A stretch of 64,000 nt of DNA from Rhabdophis nuchalis (GCA_039707465.1 CM077647.1:119476610-119540609), one strand, 5' to 3'; shown: positions 50,146 to 60,830, counted from the stretch's first letter. Made by a program: numbers and translations. Notes: a model not told the origin generated them from the letters alone.

Positions 50146-50404
50146 AATTGAAGACCATAGCAGGTAAAGGGAGCATAGTAGAATTTCATTTTCTGGCTTT
50201 ATAGAGTTGAATTCATAAAAGTTTGGCACACCCTAACACACACAGGTTCGTCCACCTATAGTAAATGCATGGACTGGGCATCTGTTGTGGGTAGAGTGGT
50301 TCAGATGCAGCCTAAGGCTTTCCATCTGGTCTCTTGAAAGTTTAGAGAGGCCTTTGTTCCCCTCTGGAACTCATAATTAACCCTTAGTACATTTTTTGCA
50401 AGTC

Positions 50405-50752
50405 TAAAGGTAAAGTTTCCTCTCGCACATATGTGCTAGTTGTTCCCAACTCTAGAGGGGGTGGTGCTTATCTCTGTTTCAAAGCCAAAGAGTAAGCACT
50501 GTTCGAATACATCTCTGTGGTCCTGTGGCCGATATGACTAAACGCCGAAGGCGCATGGACCACTGTCCAAAGGTAGTCCCTATTTTTTTATTTGCATTTT
50601 TACATGCTTTTGAACTGCTAGATTGGCAGAAACTGGAACAAGTAATGGGAGTTCACTCCATTACGTGGCACTAGGGATTTGAACCGCCAAGCTGTCGACC
50701 CTTTTGATCAACAAGCTCAGCGTCTTAGTCACTGAGCCACTGTGGTTTAGAA
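50405..50752 (-). mobile_element. tRNA-derived SINE (Sauria type)
   Basis: Read on the minus strand it opens with 'acagtggctcagtgactaag', with a Pol III A box (TGGCTCAGTG). The B box is GGTTCAAATCCC, about 60 bases on. A long unrelated body follows, containing 'cgccttcggcgtttagtc', ending near the plus-strand 'taaaggtaaag', i.e. ACCTTT-like tail units. tRNA head plus ACCTTT tail is the layout described for Sauria SINEs, which are mobilised by Bov-B LINEs. This supports a squamate host. Confidence 0.8.
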
Positions 50753-50799
50753 GCAAGGAAGAATTCTACCTCTAGTATCTACTAATCAAGGAGAGAAGC

Positions 50800-51017
50800 A
50801 AGAGTTGGAAGGGACCTTGGAGGTGTTCTAGTCCAACCCCCTGCCTAGACAAGAAACCCTATACCATTTCAGATAAATGGCTATCCAACATCTTCTTCCA
50901 ACTTCTATCCAACATCCTCAATTCTGAGGAGAAATTTCCTGACAGAGCAATTAGTCAGTGGAACGACCTGCCTCCAGAAGTTGTGAATGTCCCCACACTA
51001 CAAGTCTTTAAGAAGAT
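50800..51017. mobile_element. CR1 3' end, fold-back arrangement
   Basis: 50800-50890 is a reversed CR1 3' end (agagttggaagggaccttgg). 50900-51017 is a sense CR1 segment (ctgaggagaaatttcctgac, aagtctttaagaag). The sense segment is interrupted by the long L2 element and continues at 53517 with gatgttggatagcc. Confidence 0.75.
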
Positions 51018-53516
51018 ATATTATATTTATTTATATTTATTCAATTTATACCCCGCCCTTCTCCAAACGGACCCAGGGCGGCGCACAGGAAAATTAAAAT
51101 ACATACAAAACATCATATAAAATTTAAAAAACTAATTCAATAGAACCTGTGCTAAAACCAGATTAAAATCCCCAAATTTAAAAACTATCTAAAAGTCAGT
51201 ATAGGGGGCTACGCTAGGCCGGCTAGATGGAACAAATGTGTCTTAAGACACTTGCGGAAGAGGCGGAGGTCAGAGATGGTGCGAAGTTCAGGGGGTAAGT
51301 CGTTCCAAAGGGCTGGACCTGCCACAGAGAAGGCTCTCCCCCTGGGTGTCGCCAGTCGGCATTGTCCGGCCGACGGCACCCTGAGGAGGCCCTCTCTGTG
51401 GGAGCGTATTGGTCTGAGGGATGTATGGGGCAGGAGGCAGTCTCGCATATAACTAGGCCCCGAGCCATGGAGCGCTTTAAAGATGGTCGTCAGAACCTTG
51501 AAGCGCACCCGAAAGACCACAGGAAGCCAGTGCAGCTCGTGCAGGACAGGTGTTATGTGGGAGTGTCTAGGCGCTCCCGTAATCACCCGCGCGGCTGCAT
51601 TCTGGACTAACTGCAGCTTTCGAGTGCACCTCAAGGGAAGCCCCATGTAGAGAGTATTACAGTAGTCGAGTCGAGAGGTCACGAGGGCCTGAGTGACTGT
51701 GCGAAGGGCAGCCCGGTCCAGTAAGGGCCGCAATTGGCGCATCAGGCGTACCTGATGGAAAGCCCCCCTGGCCACGGCCGCCACATGGTCCTCCATGGAC
51801 AGCCGGGAATCCAGGAGGACACCCAAATTGCGCGCCCTCTCCACGGGGGCCGGTGTTTCGCCCCCAATGGCCAGAGTTGGAGTAATCTGGCTGAATCGGG
51901 GTGCCGGAAACCACAGCCACTCGGTCTTGGACGGGTTGAGCCTGAGTTTGTTACTACCCATCCAGATCCGTACGGCCTCCAAACACCGGGACATGACCTC
52001 GACGGCATCGTTGGGGTGGTCTGGTGTGGATATGTACAACTGAGTATCATCAGCGTACAGATGATATCCCACCCCAAAACCACGGATGATCTCGCCGAGC
52101 GGCTTCATGTATGTGTTGAACAGTAGGGGCGAGAGGACCGACCCTTGAGGTACCCCACATACGAGGGGCCTCGAGGCCGACCTCTGCCCCCCTGCCAACA
52201 CATATTGCGACCGACCAGAGAGGTAGGAAGAGAACCACCGTAGAACGGTGCCTCCCAGCCCCAACCCCCCCAGTCGGCGCAATAGGATACCATGGTCGAT
52301 GGTATCAAAAGCCGCTGAGAGGTCTAATAGGACTAGGATAGAGGAATATCCTCTATCCCGCGCCCTCCAGAGATCATCAACCAACGCGACCAATGCCGTC
52401 TCGGTGCTATGCCCGGGTCGGAAGCCGGACTGGCGCGGGTCTAGATAATCAACTTCCTCCAAGTGTCGCGGAAACTGTTGGGCCACCACACTCTCAACAA
52501 CCTTCACTAAAAAGTGAAGGTTGGAGACGGGACGATAGTTCTCTAGTAATGCTGGATCCAGGGACGGCTTCTTGAGGAGGGGCCTTACTACCGCCTCTTT
52601 CAAGACGGCAGGCAAGGACCCCTCACTCAAAGATGCGTTGACAATGCCCTGGAGCCAGCCTCGTGTCGTCTCCCAGGATGCCAGTACAAGCCAGGAGGGA
52701 CACGGGTTCAATAAACATGTGGTAGCCCTAAGTCTCTTTGACAACTTGTCCATATCCTCGGTAGTAACAAAATCAAACTCCTCCCAAGATGGTATCTCAA
52801 GAGCAACCTCGGACCGCTCAGCTGGACCACTGTCGATGGAGGGCAGCTCGCTCCAAATCCGAGTGATTTTCTCCTGCAGATAAATCCCAAATTCCTCTGC
52901 TTGACCCTGTAGAGGGGCTTCCTGCGGCCTCTGTTGAAGGAGGGAGCGGGTCACCCCAAACAGGGCGGCAGGGCGGTTATCTGCGGATGCAATAAGAGTG
53001 GCACAATATTCACGTTTGGCCACTCTTATCGCCACCAGGTAAGTCCTAATGTAGGTTCTCACTAGTGTTCGGTCTGCTTCGGAGCGAGAGGATCTCCATC
53101 TGCTCTCTAGGCGTCTCTTGTGGCGCTTCATCTCCCTAAGCTCCTCGGTGAACCAAGGAGCCCGGGTGGATCGTCGCCGCAAGAGAGGCCGCACGGGCGC
53201 GACTCGGTCCAAGGCCCCCGTGGCCGCACTTAACCATGCGGCCACTAGGTCCTCAGTCGAGTCGCGGGGCAAGTCCACAGGAATTGGCCCAAGCTCCCTT
53301 TGGAACCTTACCGGGTCCATCAGAAGCCTGGGGAGGAACCATATAGGAATATCCGGTTCCGCCTCCCCGCGATGGGGTGCAGCGATCGGAAAGTCGAGCC
53401 GAAGGAGAGCGTGATCTGTCCATGACAGGGGTGTGATGACTAAATCCCCTATTCCCAGATCACGACTCCACTGTCCCGAGACGAAGATGAGATCCAGGGT
53501 GTGTCCACCCTCGTGG
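51018..53516 (-). mobile_element. Young L2-clade LINE, 5'-truncated, open frame
   Basis: A 2.5-kb insertion in a CR1: the CR1 reads 'aagaagat' at 51012 and continues 'gatgttggatagcc' at 53517. The 3' tail is ATTTAT-rich (51018-51050), followed by the 3' UTR 'ataccccgcccttctccaaa' in plus-strand view. The coding part is open from the truncation point to the stop at 51209. It has the same 3' UTR and C-terminus as the shorter copies at 541, 4381, 29252, 30190, 42739 and 56917. Confidence 0.93.
51209..53515 (-). CDS. L2-clade LINE polyprotein (partial endonuclease + RT)
   Basis: 768 codons are open up to the 5' truncation. The N-terminal part is the end of an apurinic-type endonuclease (GGHTLDLIFVSG, then TPLSWTDHALLRLDFP; TDH replaces the usual SDH). 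Next is a linker and the RT: ENYRPVSNLHFLVKVVE, QSGFRPGHSTETALVALVDD, LLDLSAAFDTIDHGILLRRL, CGVPQGSVLSPLLFN and the catalytic YADDTQLY. The C-terminus ends NDLPPELRT...LKTHLFHLAGLA. The methionine at 53320 is internal, so the true start is lost. The enzyme nicks DNA and reverse transcribes its own RNA. The long frame without stops indicates a recent insertion. Confidence 0.93.
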   Translation of the reverse strand, partial: HEGGHTLDLIFVSGQWSRDLGIGDLVITPLSWTDHALLRLDFPIAAPHRGEAEPDIPIWFLPRLLMDPVRFQRELGPIPVDLPRDSTEDLVAAWLSAATGALDRVAPVRPLLRRRSTRAPWFTEELREMKRHKRRLESRWRSSRSEADRTLVRTYIRTYLVAIRVAKREYCATLIASADNRPAALFGVTRSLLQQRPQEAPLQGQAEEFGIYLQEKITRIWSELPSIDSGPAERSEVALEIPSWEEFDFVTTEDMDKLSKRLRATTCLLNPCPSWLVLASWETTRGWLQGIVNASLSEGSLPAVLKEAVVRPLLKKPSLDPALLENYRPVSNLHFLVKVVESVVAQQFPRHLEEVDYLDPRQSGFRPGHSTETALVALVDDLWRARDRGYSSILVLLDLSAAFDTIDHGILLRRLGGLGLGGTVLRWFSSYLSGRSQYVLAGGQRSASRPLVCGVPQGSVLSPLLFNTYMKPLGEIIRGFGVGYHLYADDTQLYISTPDHPNDAVEVMSRCLEAVRIWMGSNKLRLNPSKTEWLWFPAPRFSQITPTLAIGGETPAPVERARNLGVLLDSRLSMEDHVAAVARGAFHQVRLMRQLRPLLDRAALRTVTQALVTSRLDYCNTLYMGLPLRCTRKLQLVQNAAARVITGAPRHSHITPVLHELHWLPVVFRVRFKVLTTIFKALHGSGPSYMRDCLLPHTSLRPIRSHREGLLRVPSAGQCRLATPRGRAFSVAGPALWNDLPPELRTISDLRLFRKCLKTHLFHLAGLA

Positions 53517-53630
53517 GATGTTGGATAGCCATTTGTCTGAAATGGTATAGGGTTTGTTGTCTAGGCAGGGGGTTGGACTATAACACCTCCAAGGTCCCTT
53601 CCAACTCTGCTATTGCATTGTATAGTATTT
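53517..53630 (+). mobile_element. CR1 3' end, continuation
   Basis: Completes the CR1 segment that stops at 51017: gatgttggatagccatttgt, then 'ggttggactataacacctcc' and 'cccttccaactctgctattg', with an ATTGT-like tail. This shows the original CR1 before the L2 insertion. Confidence 0.8.
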
Positions 53631-53852
53631 TTCCTCACTATGTGCTCAGATGGAAAAATTTAGAAATGTTGATATGGAATTCCCTATTTTCATATTCAGA
53701 AAGTAGCTTTGGATCTAGATGAGTATCATAGGTTGTGCACCCGCTCCCTTGAGATTTGTTCATAGTTTTAATGAACAAAAAGCAAGGTTGAGATTTGAAT
53801 TTATGTGAGGGAAAATGGGAATTTTTATACCTGACTCTTTCTGTCTCTGCAG

Positions 53853-53964
53853 AGAATCCAAAACCAGACAATCACCCAATAAGCCAAGAATTCTCTTTAT
53901 CATTCCCAAAGCACAGAAAGGCTATTGTGAGTGTTGTGGAGAAGATTTCAAAGATTTACAGATG
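53853..53964 (+). CDS. DBF4B: DBF4B-like zinc-finger exon, first half
   Basis: The acceptor is 'tctgtctctgcag' and the donor is CAGATG|gtaaga. In the frame that ends in phase 0 it reads SPNKPRILFIIPKAQKGYCE, then CCGEDFKDLQM. KGYCECC-x(4)-F-x-x-L is the start of the C-terminal DBF4-type zinc finger (motif C), whose two cysteines are present. This finger helps bind and activate CDC7. The frame is open in this exon. It is closer to DBF4B (KKGYCECCQEAFEEL in mammals) than to DBF4. Confidence 0.85.
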
Positions 53965-54788
53965 GTAAGAAAGCACCCTGTTATCTAGAATTGCCATAGA
54001 CATTTCTAGTCTTTATTGAGATGTCTATTTATGACAGAATTCCTGGACCAGGTGCGTAAAACCGGAATTTCATGTAGTTAAAATTGTTACTGCTAACAGA
54101 TGACTGATACATAGCAATATGTTGCAAATATCTTTGCATAGAATTGCATTACAATACATCATAAAATAGTCAAACACAGTAGCTAAACTAAAATGTCGGA
54201 TAAAAATTATTCTCTTTATTATCCAAGTATTCAATTAATTGGTGAAAAGCCATCAAAGAATGGCAGTGGACACTCTTGAGGCAGGGAGTTTTACTGCTCC
54301 CTTGCCTAATAGTGCAGACTTACCAGAGATAGAACTATATTGAATGCTGTTGAGACTAGTGGGAGACTATCTCTATGTTTATTGCTTCAGAAATTATAAA
54401 ATCTGGTAGTTTTCTTTGTACCTTCTACATTCCTCAAAACAGAATGAGCTGCTGGACATCCTGGTAATAGAATGAAACCTGAATACCAGACCCATTTTGA
54501 GATGTTTTGAATGAATGCCCTTGGGCAATTTAAACCTAACTTGATTCAGCTCTTGCCTTTTTTAAAAAATAGGCCATTCGATTGTTTTGCTTTGTCAGTT
54601 AAGTTCCAGAGCGCAAAGCCTTCTACCTGCCTTTTCACAGGAGAATTTTCCTTTCTTTGTCTGGGTGGTAGATATAATGAGATGGAACAGGGTGTTTTTT
54701 CATGCTTTGGTTTAATATTCTTGGGGTTTTTTTTCCATTTACAAATTTTGCTCATTGTGTTAACTTTCTGATGGCATTGTCTTCACAG

Positions 54789-54933
54789 CATCTTCCAAGC
54801 TTGCAACATCAGGAATTTGTCCTGGATTTCCTATGCTTTGTCCTATGCTTTCTTAGATAACATCATCTCTCAACTGAGCAGTGACTTTGTGCCTTCCTGC
54901 ACTCCACTGCTGAGGTATAAGTATGATCCACAG
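54789..54933 (+). pseudogene. DBF4B: DBF4B-like zinc-finger exon, second half, frame broken
   Basis: After the acceptor 'tgtcttcacag' the exon continues in phase as HLPSLQHQEFVLD, supplying the two histidines of the CCHH finger. The same frame then meets TAA at about 54858. The expected continuation YAFLDNIISQLSSDFVPS (mammalian YAEVDRIIAQLSHSF) is present in another frame from 54844. The switch coincides with a 12-base tandem duplication (cctatgctttgt / cctatgctttct, 54830-54853), which by itself would not change the frame. The donor is CACAG|gtaggg at 54934 or TGAG|gtataa at 54915. Confidence 0.75.
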
Positions 54934-54939
54934 GTAGGG

Positions 54940-55530
54940 GAAAAAAAGTATCAAAGATGATACTGTTTCAAAGTATGAGAATTTCTGACTTCCTTTTGCT
55001 TACTGAATTTTTTGTGTCTCCCCCCTGCAACTATCAAAACATGCAGGCAGAAGAGAGAGACAGACAAGAGTAGATCTTTAGTGAGAAATTATGTCCAGAA
55101 TTTATCCTGGTTTTGAAAGCAAATGAAAGATTCTTATTCTTCAGATCAGTGCAAGATGCCAACACAATAAAGCCAAAATTCTGGGTACGTATCTGAAGTA
55201 AGCTCCCCCCCTCTCTTCCTCTTTCTCTCCCATGTATTTGTGCATTAGTGAAGATTGTATGAAAAGAATAGTAAAACAGGCCTAGAGTAATTTGATAATC
55301 AATTGAGTGATTGATCAATTGATTATTTGATATTAAGTCACTTTTATTCCTAGTGACCAAACTGCTAGGTTTACTCCATGATAATGCCTGGCTTAAGCCC
55401 AGTGGGAAGAAAATCTTGCTGGTTTGTGTAAAAGCCAAATACTATTTTTGTGGCAGTGCAGGACAATAACATAGGCAGAACACTTGTGATAGTTGAAAGC
55501 TTTACATTGATATCTGCCTCTTTTTCTTCC
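54940..55530. other. DBF4B-like intron, no features
   Basis: Short intron between the zinc-finger exon and the probable last exon. It ends in a strong pyrimidine tract and acceptor ('gcctctttttcttcctag'). No repeat family was recognised. Confidence 0.45.
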
Positions 55531-55533
55531 TAG

Positions 55534-56516
55534 TGTATGTAATGATTTCTTCTGAATTTGAAATGGAGGTTGCTGAACATGTCAAAGTACCATTTTCAGG
55601 TCAGGTAGTGGAAAGTCAGATACTTTTTGAGGGCTCAGCAGATCATCTTGTTAGATTCACAGGGGTCTGCAAAGTTGGCTCTTTTAAGACTGGTGAGTCT
55701 TAAAAGCATGGCTGGCTGGGGAATTCTGGGAGTTGACGTCCACCAGTCTTAAAAGAGCCAACTTTGCAGACCCCTGATTAGGGGATCCACCATGCTTGCT
55801 TAAGGAGCCAAATTTCACCTGACAGTAACATCCATGGAGATGACCACCACACTGGTACCATTTGCCTCTGACACCCATGAAAAAGGCAGAGTGGTTGCAG
55901 ACCCTTGCCTAAAGACTGCAGCCTCTGTTGAATGCAAATTTGGTGTTTCTCTCCAGGAGGGGAAATTCCCAACACAAGCTGGCATGTTACCTTGCAAACC
56001 CAAGCACCCTTATGGGCAATATGGACAGGTGAAAAAAAGACAAACGTTATATCAGATAAAAGCCTGTCTAATAAGAATTTGTTCCCTACACACTAACAAG
56101 TTGGAACAACAGGGCGCTTATTTCCTAGTCAATTTGCCTGCAATTCCATCATACACCCCCGGCTCTTATTGTGTTCCCCCACAGTTACCTCAGAAAGTCC
56201 TGCACTGTCAGTCTTGCAAGCCTGTTGCTATAGACACGAGCTATCTCAAAAATCCAATGCAACAGCTAGACCAGAAGGAGGTGGCTGCAATCTCTCCCTG
56301 TAAGGAATGGGAAATACACAATTCTTGCAACTTTTCCAGCATTGATAGTACATTGAGCAGTCTATCTAGATTCCATGAGGACAAACAAGTATCCTGGAAC
56401 TGGTGGACTATGAGCTCAAGCGCTGCTCACCTTGCATGGATGTATTTGAGCTAGCACAGAATATGTTGCCACAGCAACCAGGTTCAGGCCCCAACCTTTC
56501 CTTTCTTACTCACTGA
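55534..56516 (+). pseudogene. DBF4B: Probable last exon of DBF4B-like gene, broken by a MITE
   Basis: After the acceptor 'ttcttcctag' a frame opens with VMISSEFEMEVAEHVKVPFS and stays open to the MITE at 55660. Removing the 117-base MITE and one 8-base duplication would carry it into LGDPPCLLKEPNFT. A third stretch, in another frame, runs about 210 codons (from 55804 to 56454, SMEMTTTLVPFASD onward). A fourth (about 56379-56516) reads TSILELVDYELKRCSPCMDV and ends in TGA. Such alternation suggests one coding exon with indels. Position downstream of the finger suggests DBF4B, whose C-terminus evolves fast, so I cannot confirm it by similarity. Its phase does not fit the preceding exon as drawn. 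Confidence 0.4.
55660..55776. mobile_element. Hairpin hAT MITE, 117 bp, in probable exon
   Basis: Runs from caggggtctgcaaagttggc to 'gccaactttgcagacccctg', arms inverted over about 30 bases at each end, with the central 'ggggaattctgggag' shared with the copy at 21402. The flanking 8-base duplication is not clear, perhaps mutated. It lies within the probable last DBF4B exon. Confidence 0.85.
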
Positions 56517-56915
56517 CTAGTCCTTCAGCAGAAGCAAAGGTCTCTTCCAACATGTCTGAATGAGATGAAACATTTCTTTGGGTGCTGGCAGGTGCATCCA
56601 ATCTCTCTTCAGGAGTCCAAAGGATGCTACATTGCCTGGGATCTGTATTTAGCTTGCAAGACAATAATTATAAATCTCATCTCTGTTCTGTACTCCAGTA
56701 GACATCTGAGCAAGGGCATCTTAAATGAGCAGAGCAACCTTCTGAAGATAGAAAGGACTTCCTTTACTAGAGTTGAGAATTGCCTGAAAAATGGCCCCTA
56801 GTTAGACTTTTCTCATCAACTTCTGTCTGTCTGTCTTTTTATATGTATATAAAGTGTCCATGTAAAATCCTGAGTTTCTTTATCTTTGTTGCAGTAAGAA
56901 GCCATCTGCCATTTT
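56517..56915 (+). other. Possible 3' UTR of DBF4B-like gene
   Basis: Follows the last stop in the broken exon. No AATAAA signal is evident before the L2 tail. No other feature is recognised. Confidence 0.3.
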
Positions 56916-56916
56916 T

Positions 56917-57240
56917 ATTTTATTTATTTATTTATTTATTATTTATTTATTTTTTATTTATTTTTATTTATTTTCAGATTTATAACCCGTACCTATCTCC
57001 CACAGAGGGACCCGGGGCGGCGCACAGGGAAATTAAAATACCAATATACAAATATACAAACATACCAAACTCTAAAACTATATTAAAACAAACCCTGCGC
57101 TGAAATCAGAATTTAAAATCCCTAATTAAAACTTTGATTCACTAAAAGTCACAACAGTGTCGAGCAGCTCATGCCAGGCCGGCTAGGTGAAAAAAGTGCA
57201 TTTTCAAATGCTGGCGGAACAGGCGGAGGTCCGAGATGAC
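56917..57240 (-). mobile_element. L2-clade LINE 3' end, antisense
   Basis: An (ATTT)n tail at 56917-56970 is followed by the conserved 3' UTR block ('gagggacccggggcggcgca' in plus view) and the very end of the coding part (gccggctaggtgaaaaaagt). It is 5'-truncated at about 57240. Confidence 0.85.
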
Positions 57241-57249
57241 ACAGATTTC

Positions 57250-60190
57250 TTCAAAGACCCCCAAATATATTTGTGTGTAAGCGACAGAGGTAGAGATGAC
57301 ATTTTTGAGCCTTTTCAGAAATTAAGCAAGAATATTCATCTATGTAGGTGCCACTATTAGAATTGTTACAACAGTCCTAATTGGATGTCCTAATGAGAGT
57401 ATTGCCTTGTTCATTTATTATCAGGGGAAAAGTAGTTACAGTAATATTCTTCCCTCTCTTCAGCTTTGACACAACTTAGTGTTAAAGAGGTCAAACCAGC
57501 ACAAGAATTTGTGAACAGCAGTAAAGGATGGCAAGTGTTGAGTGCTCACTTTCGTTAATCAACCAGGTTGGAGTAGGGCATGTTTATGTTCCCTCCTGTC
57601 CCCCTCTGCAGACAGTTATGTCTCTGGGCCTTTTAATAGAGGAAAGTGGGAGTAGAAAAACTGCTTCTACATTCTGCAGTGATCTAATTTCAATTGCCCA
57701 TCCTTTTCAAGTCCCAGAAGCATTTTTGTGTCTGCATATCAATATGTTTTTTTTAATTAATAATGTTTTTCTTCTTCAGCTTCTTTAAATTTAACCGAAC
57801 ATATTCTCTTTTATAAACTAAATTTATGTATATTACTATATCTGAGGTGTAGAGTTGAAAAGATTATTAGAAATTTTTGTTCATTGCTACTTGCTCTTAT
57901 CTACTGCAGCCAGTCTAACTCACAAAAGGAGCAAATGTGTATGCACAGAAGACTACAGGAATAAAAGCAATGTTATTAATCTAACATTTTCAGAAAAACA
58001 CATCAGCTTGTAGTTCTACTACATTAGTAGTAATACCCAATACCTAAAACATTTCTTTTTCCTTTTTTTAAGCTCCATTTTTTTTAATGAGAGGTACGGA
58101 ATCATAAGTATACAGAACTAGCAGTTTGTATTCTGAAAATCTCTTCTGACACCAAAGGCTCAGGTTGCACTTGCTTCAACATAGAAGGTTTGGCATGGCG
58201 GAGACATTGCTTTTGGACTCACAGTTGCATGAGAAATTAACATTGTAATTCCATGTTATATATAATGACTGGGTCCACATATCACTTTAAAATGGTAGCT
58301 TGGTTAAATGAAGGAGTGTAGCAAGGTGAATTTCTTGCCCGCTCCTGTGTTTCTTTTTCAGCTTAATGATGACACACCGAAACCCATTCTTCTCTGTACA
58401 TACGTAGCAAAAGCATATATTTGAGATGCATGTCACTTCTCTTTTAGTCCCTGGAAATATTCAGCAACTTTTACCAGAAGCTTCCATTTATATTTTCTGC
58501 TACTGTTTGCATTATAAATAATGCTGCAGTAATTGCCAGGCTCTGTCTTTGTTCATTTTTGTTCTTCACAGTAAATACTTTTCTCCCACAAATTTTAATT
58601 TTCTAATGAAATCGATGGTATAAATAATAAAAACAAGAATACAATAGTACTTTTAATGAATGGAAACAACTGAAGGCTCTTTCACTCTTTTCCAAACACC
58701 AGGAACTTACATAGTAAAAGATGATTAACTCTAGTTTCTAAACTAAAACAACTACAGGAAAAATATTCTAATTAAAATTAGGAGATCTGGACTCTGTAAC
58801 TTCTCGATTCACCTCAAACGGGTTGATACAGCAACATACAAATGGAGGAAATTATCCTAAAAGGTTTTTTAAAATGGAGTGATAACACAGAAATCATTGT
58901 AATGTAACAGAAGATCAGTATTTGCATCTTTTACAGAATTTGTGTTAATAAAAGAACAACTCCAGACTATTGTAGAAGCGACCATATTCTGGTTTTACTC
59001 AGAAGTGAGAGAAAAGTTATAAAGAACATGAGAGTCATGTCTTTAAAAATATACTGGTATGACCTCTATTTTAATTACAGTAATGATAAAACAATCTAAT
59101 ATGTTTGGGTACTTGGCATTTTATGATAAAAATGCCTAGGTGTGGTGATGGAGAGAATTTAGAAAGCCAATAATCCACTAAAGAAGAAAAAGATGATCCT
59201 CTTAGTATTTAGATAATAAGTGTTCTCAAAAAAATGAATCTTGCAAATGTAAATTTGCATCTCTAAGCCTGATCAAAATCCTTGTTCTTAAATATGCCAC
59301 TCATAACTTAAAGGTAGGGCAGGGTACTTGAAACGATGAACAAATTGCAACAATTACTTTATAGCTATTAAAAGGTTGGAGGACAGTTTGCGAACATAGC
59401 CACATTTTATTTGCCTGCATCAATTGACTATTAAAACAAGTTTTATAAAAACTGAATTATATCAGAAAAGAGAAAAAGCAGGAACAACTTACTTGCGCTG
59501 TATTGCATCCTACTTTACCAGTTTCCTCATTGAGTTTGCATATGAGAAACTGGTGGGGAAAGTTACAAACGGCGATCACATCAACTATGGCTCTTTGCAA
59601 CGTACAGTAATTACACGCTGGACACACAAATGCGCTGATGGTGATTATTTGACTGAAGGGATATTACTACAGATGTAACTTGGAGGATCAGTTTTATGTC
59701 CATTTTTTTCAATGATACCGTAACTTTGAATAACCACTGAGGGCTACTTATAGTTGTTGGTGACTCAGACTTGTGAATGGAAGTACAGTACAGGGTACAG
59801 TACCCTAATGCATAATCTTCATGGTATACCATGTTTGCACGTCAGTTTGCCTTCTATATAGAAATGCTATCTGTACAAGATTGCACATTGCTGGCTGGCT
59901 TGATATGACTTACTAAATAAGATTTAATTTTATCTAAATAGGTCAGGTTTACTCTTCCGGCCTGAGTAAAGGGGATGAAATTAAGCATAATCTACGGGCT
60001 CCCTGGTAATAGTGTAAGGCATTCTGAACCCTTTGAAAGAGAAAAATCTTTGATTTTAAACTCAAAGCTTCAATAAAACTGAGAATCTGGTCAATCTCCA
60101 AAGGTGGCAGCTCCTTATTATATAAATGATCAATGTTTGTGCCTATGATTTGTTAGTAAATTTTATTGTGACTTGACTGATTGTCAACAA
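57250..60190. other. Intergenic DBF4B-ADAM11 region, no gene seen
   Basis: About 2.9 kb of AT-rich sequence. The frames at 57528-57788 and 59424-59678 have no recognisable similarity. At 59640-59770 a stretch with 'taactttgaataaccactga' and 'gggctacttat' echoes the hAT-like element seen at 178 and 1043, in degraded form. Confidence 0.4.
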
Positions 60191-60196
60191 TCAGTT

Positions 60197-60283
60197 TGTG
60201 TGTGTGTGTGTGTGCAGGAGGCTGATGTATGTATGTATGTATGTATGTATGTATGTATGTATGTATGTATGTATGTATGTATG
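60197..60283 (+). repeat. (GT)n and (GTAT)n microsatellite
   Basis: A GT run at 60197-60215 is followed, after a short interruption, by about 14 perfect GTAT units to 60283. It lies about 550 bases upstream of the ADAM11 start codon. The cysteine-valine-rich and histidine-threonine-rich frames across it are artefacts of the repeat. Confidence 0.95.
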
Positions 60284-60589
60284 ACACCCCTCTCCTTTTG
60301 TGAGTTTTACTGCCTTTTCTCATGCTTGTCCATACAGAAAGTCTGTGTATGGAGCTGGAGAGCAAGCGAGCACCAGAGACGGCTCTTCCATGCTAAAAAG
60401 GCAGGAGGAGGGATCTTTGTAGCTCACGTGTCCCTTTTCTCTCTTGCTCCCCCCCTGCAATTCTCCACAGTTCTCCCTCACATCATGTTAGGCTCTTCTA
60501 TCCATCACTGCATAATCAAGAGGAAGGAATTTTTGTCTTTCTCCTGCCTGTCTCCAACTCTTTGCTGGTTCTGATTTTCCTCTGCAAAA

Positions 60590-60830
60590 GATTCCCATCG
60601 CCTGCCCTGAACTGCTTTTTCTTCCACTCCTCTTCTTCCACCCTGCTCTTTCTCAGAAATAATCCAGAAGGAAGAGCAAAGAGGAAAAGCAAGGAGAGGC
60701 AAAGCAAGGACCAGTAAGAATCCCAGACTTTCAATGCAAAGCAAAAGAAAACGAAGAAAGGGCACCACAATCTGCCTCCCTTGCATGCCAGACAGCTGGT
60801 GCCAACTCTGGTTCCGATTATGAAGGCATT
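60590..60830 (+). promoter_or_regulatory. ADAM11: Probable ADAM11 5' UTR / proximal promoter
   Basis: Upstream of the ADAM11 start the sequence is rich in CT (60540-60650) and then AG (60660-60760). No TATA box stands out and the transcription start cannot be placed. An out-of-frame ATG just before the start (60821) meets TGA within four codons and would form a tiny upstream reading frame. Confidence 0.4.

Noticed and set aside
50310..50395. Possible DBF4B motif-M exon (KFREAF after a KAFHL segment)
   Set aside because: The resemblance to the family's KAPFLKIED...KFRPF is only a few residues, a stop lies between the two halves, and no acceptor or donor fits. It is too weak to report as an exon.
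60153..60365. Frame with repeated threonine-tyrosine-isoleucine-histidine
   Set aside because: It is a translation of the GTAT microsatellite.
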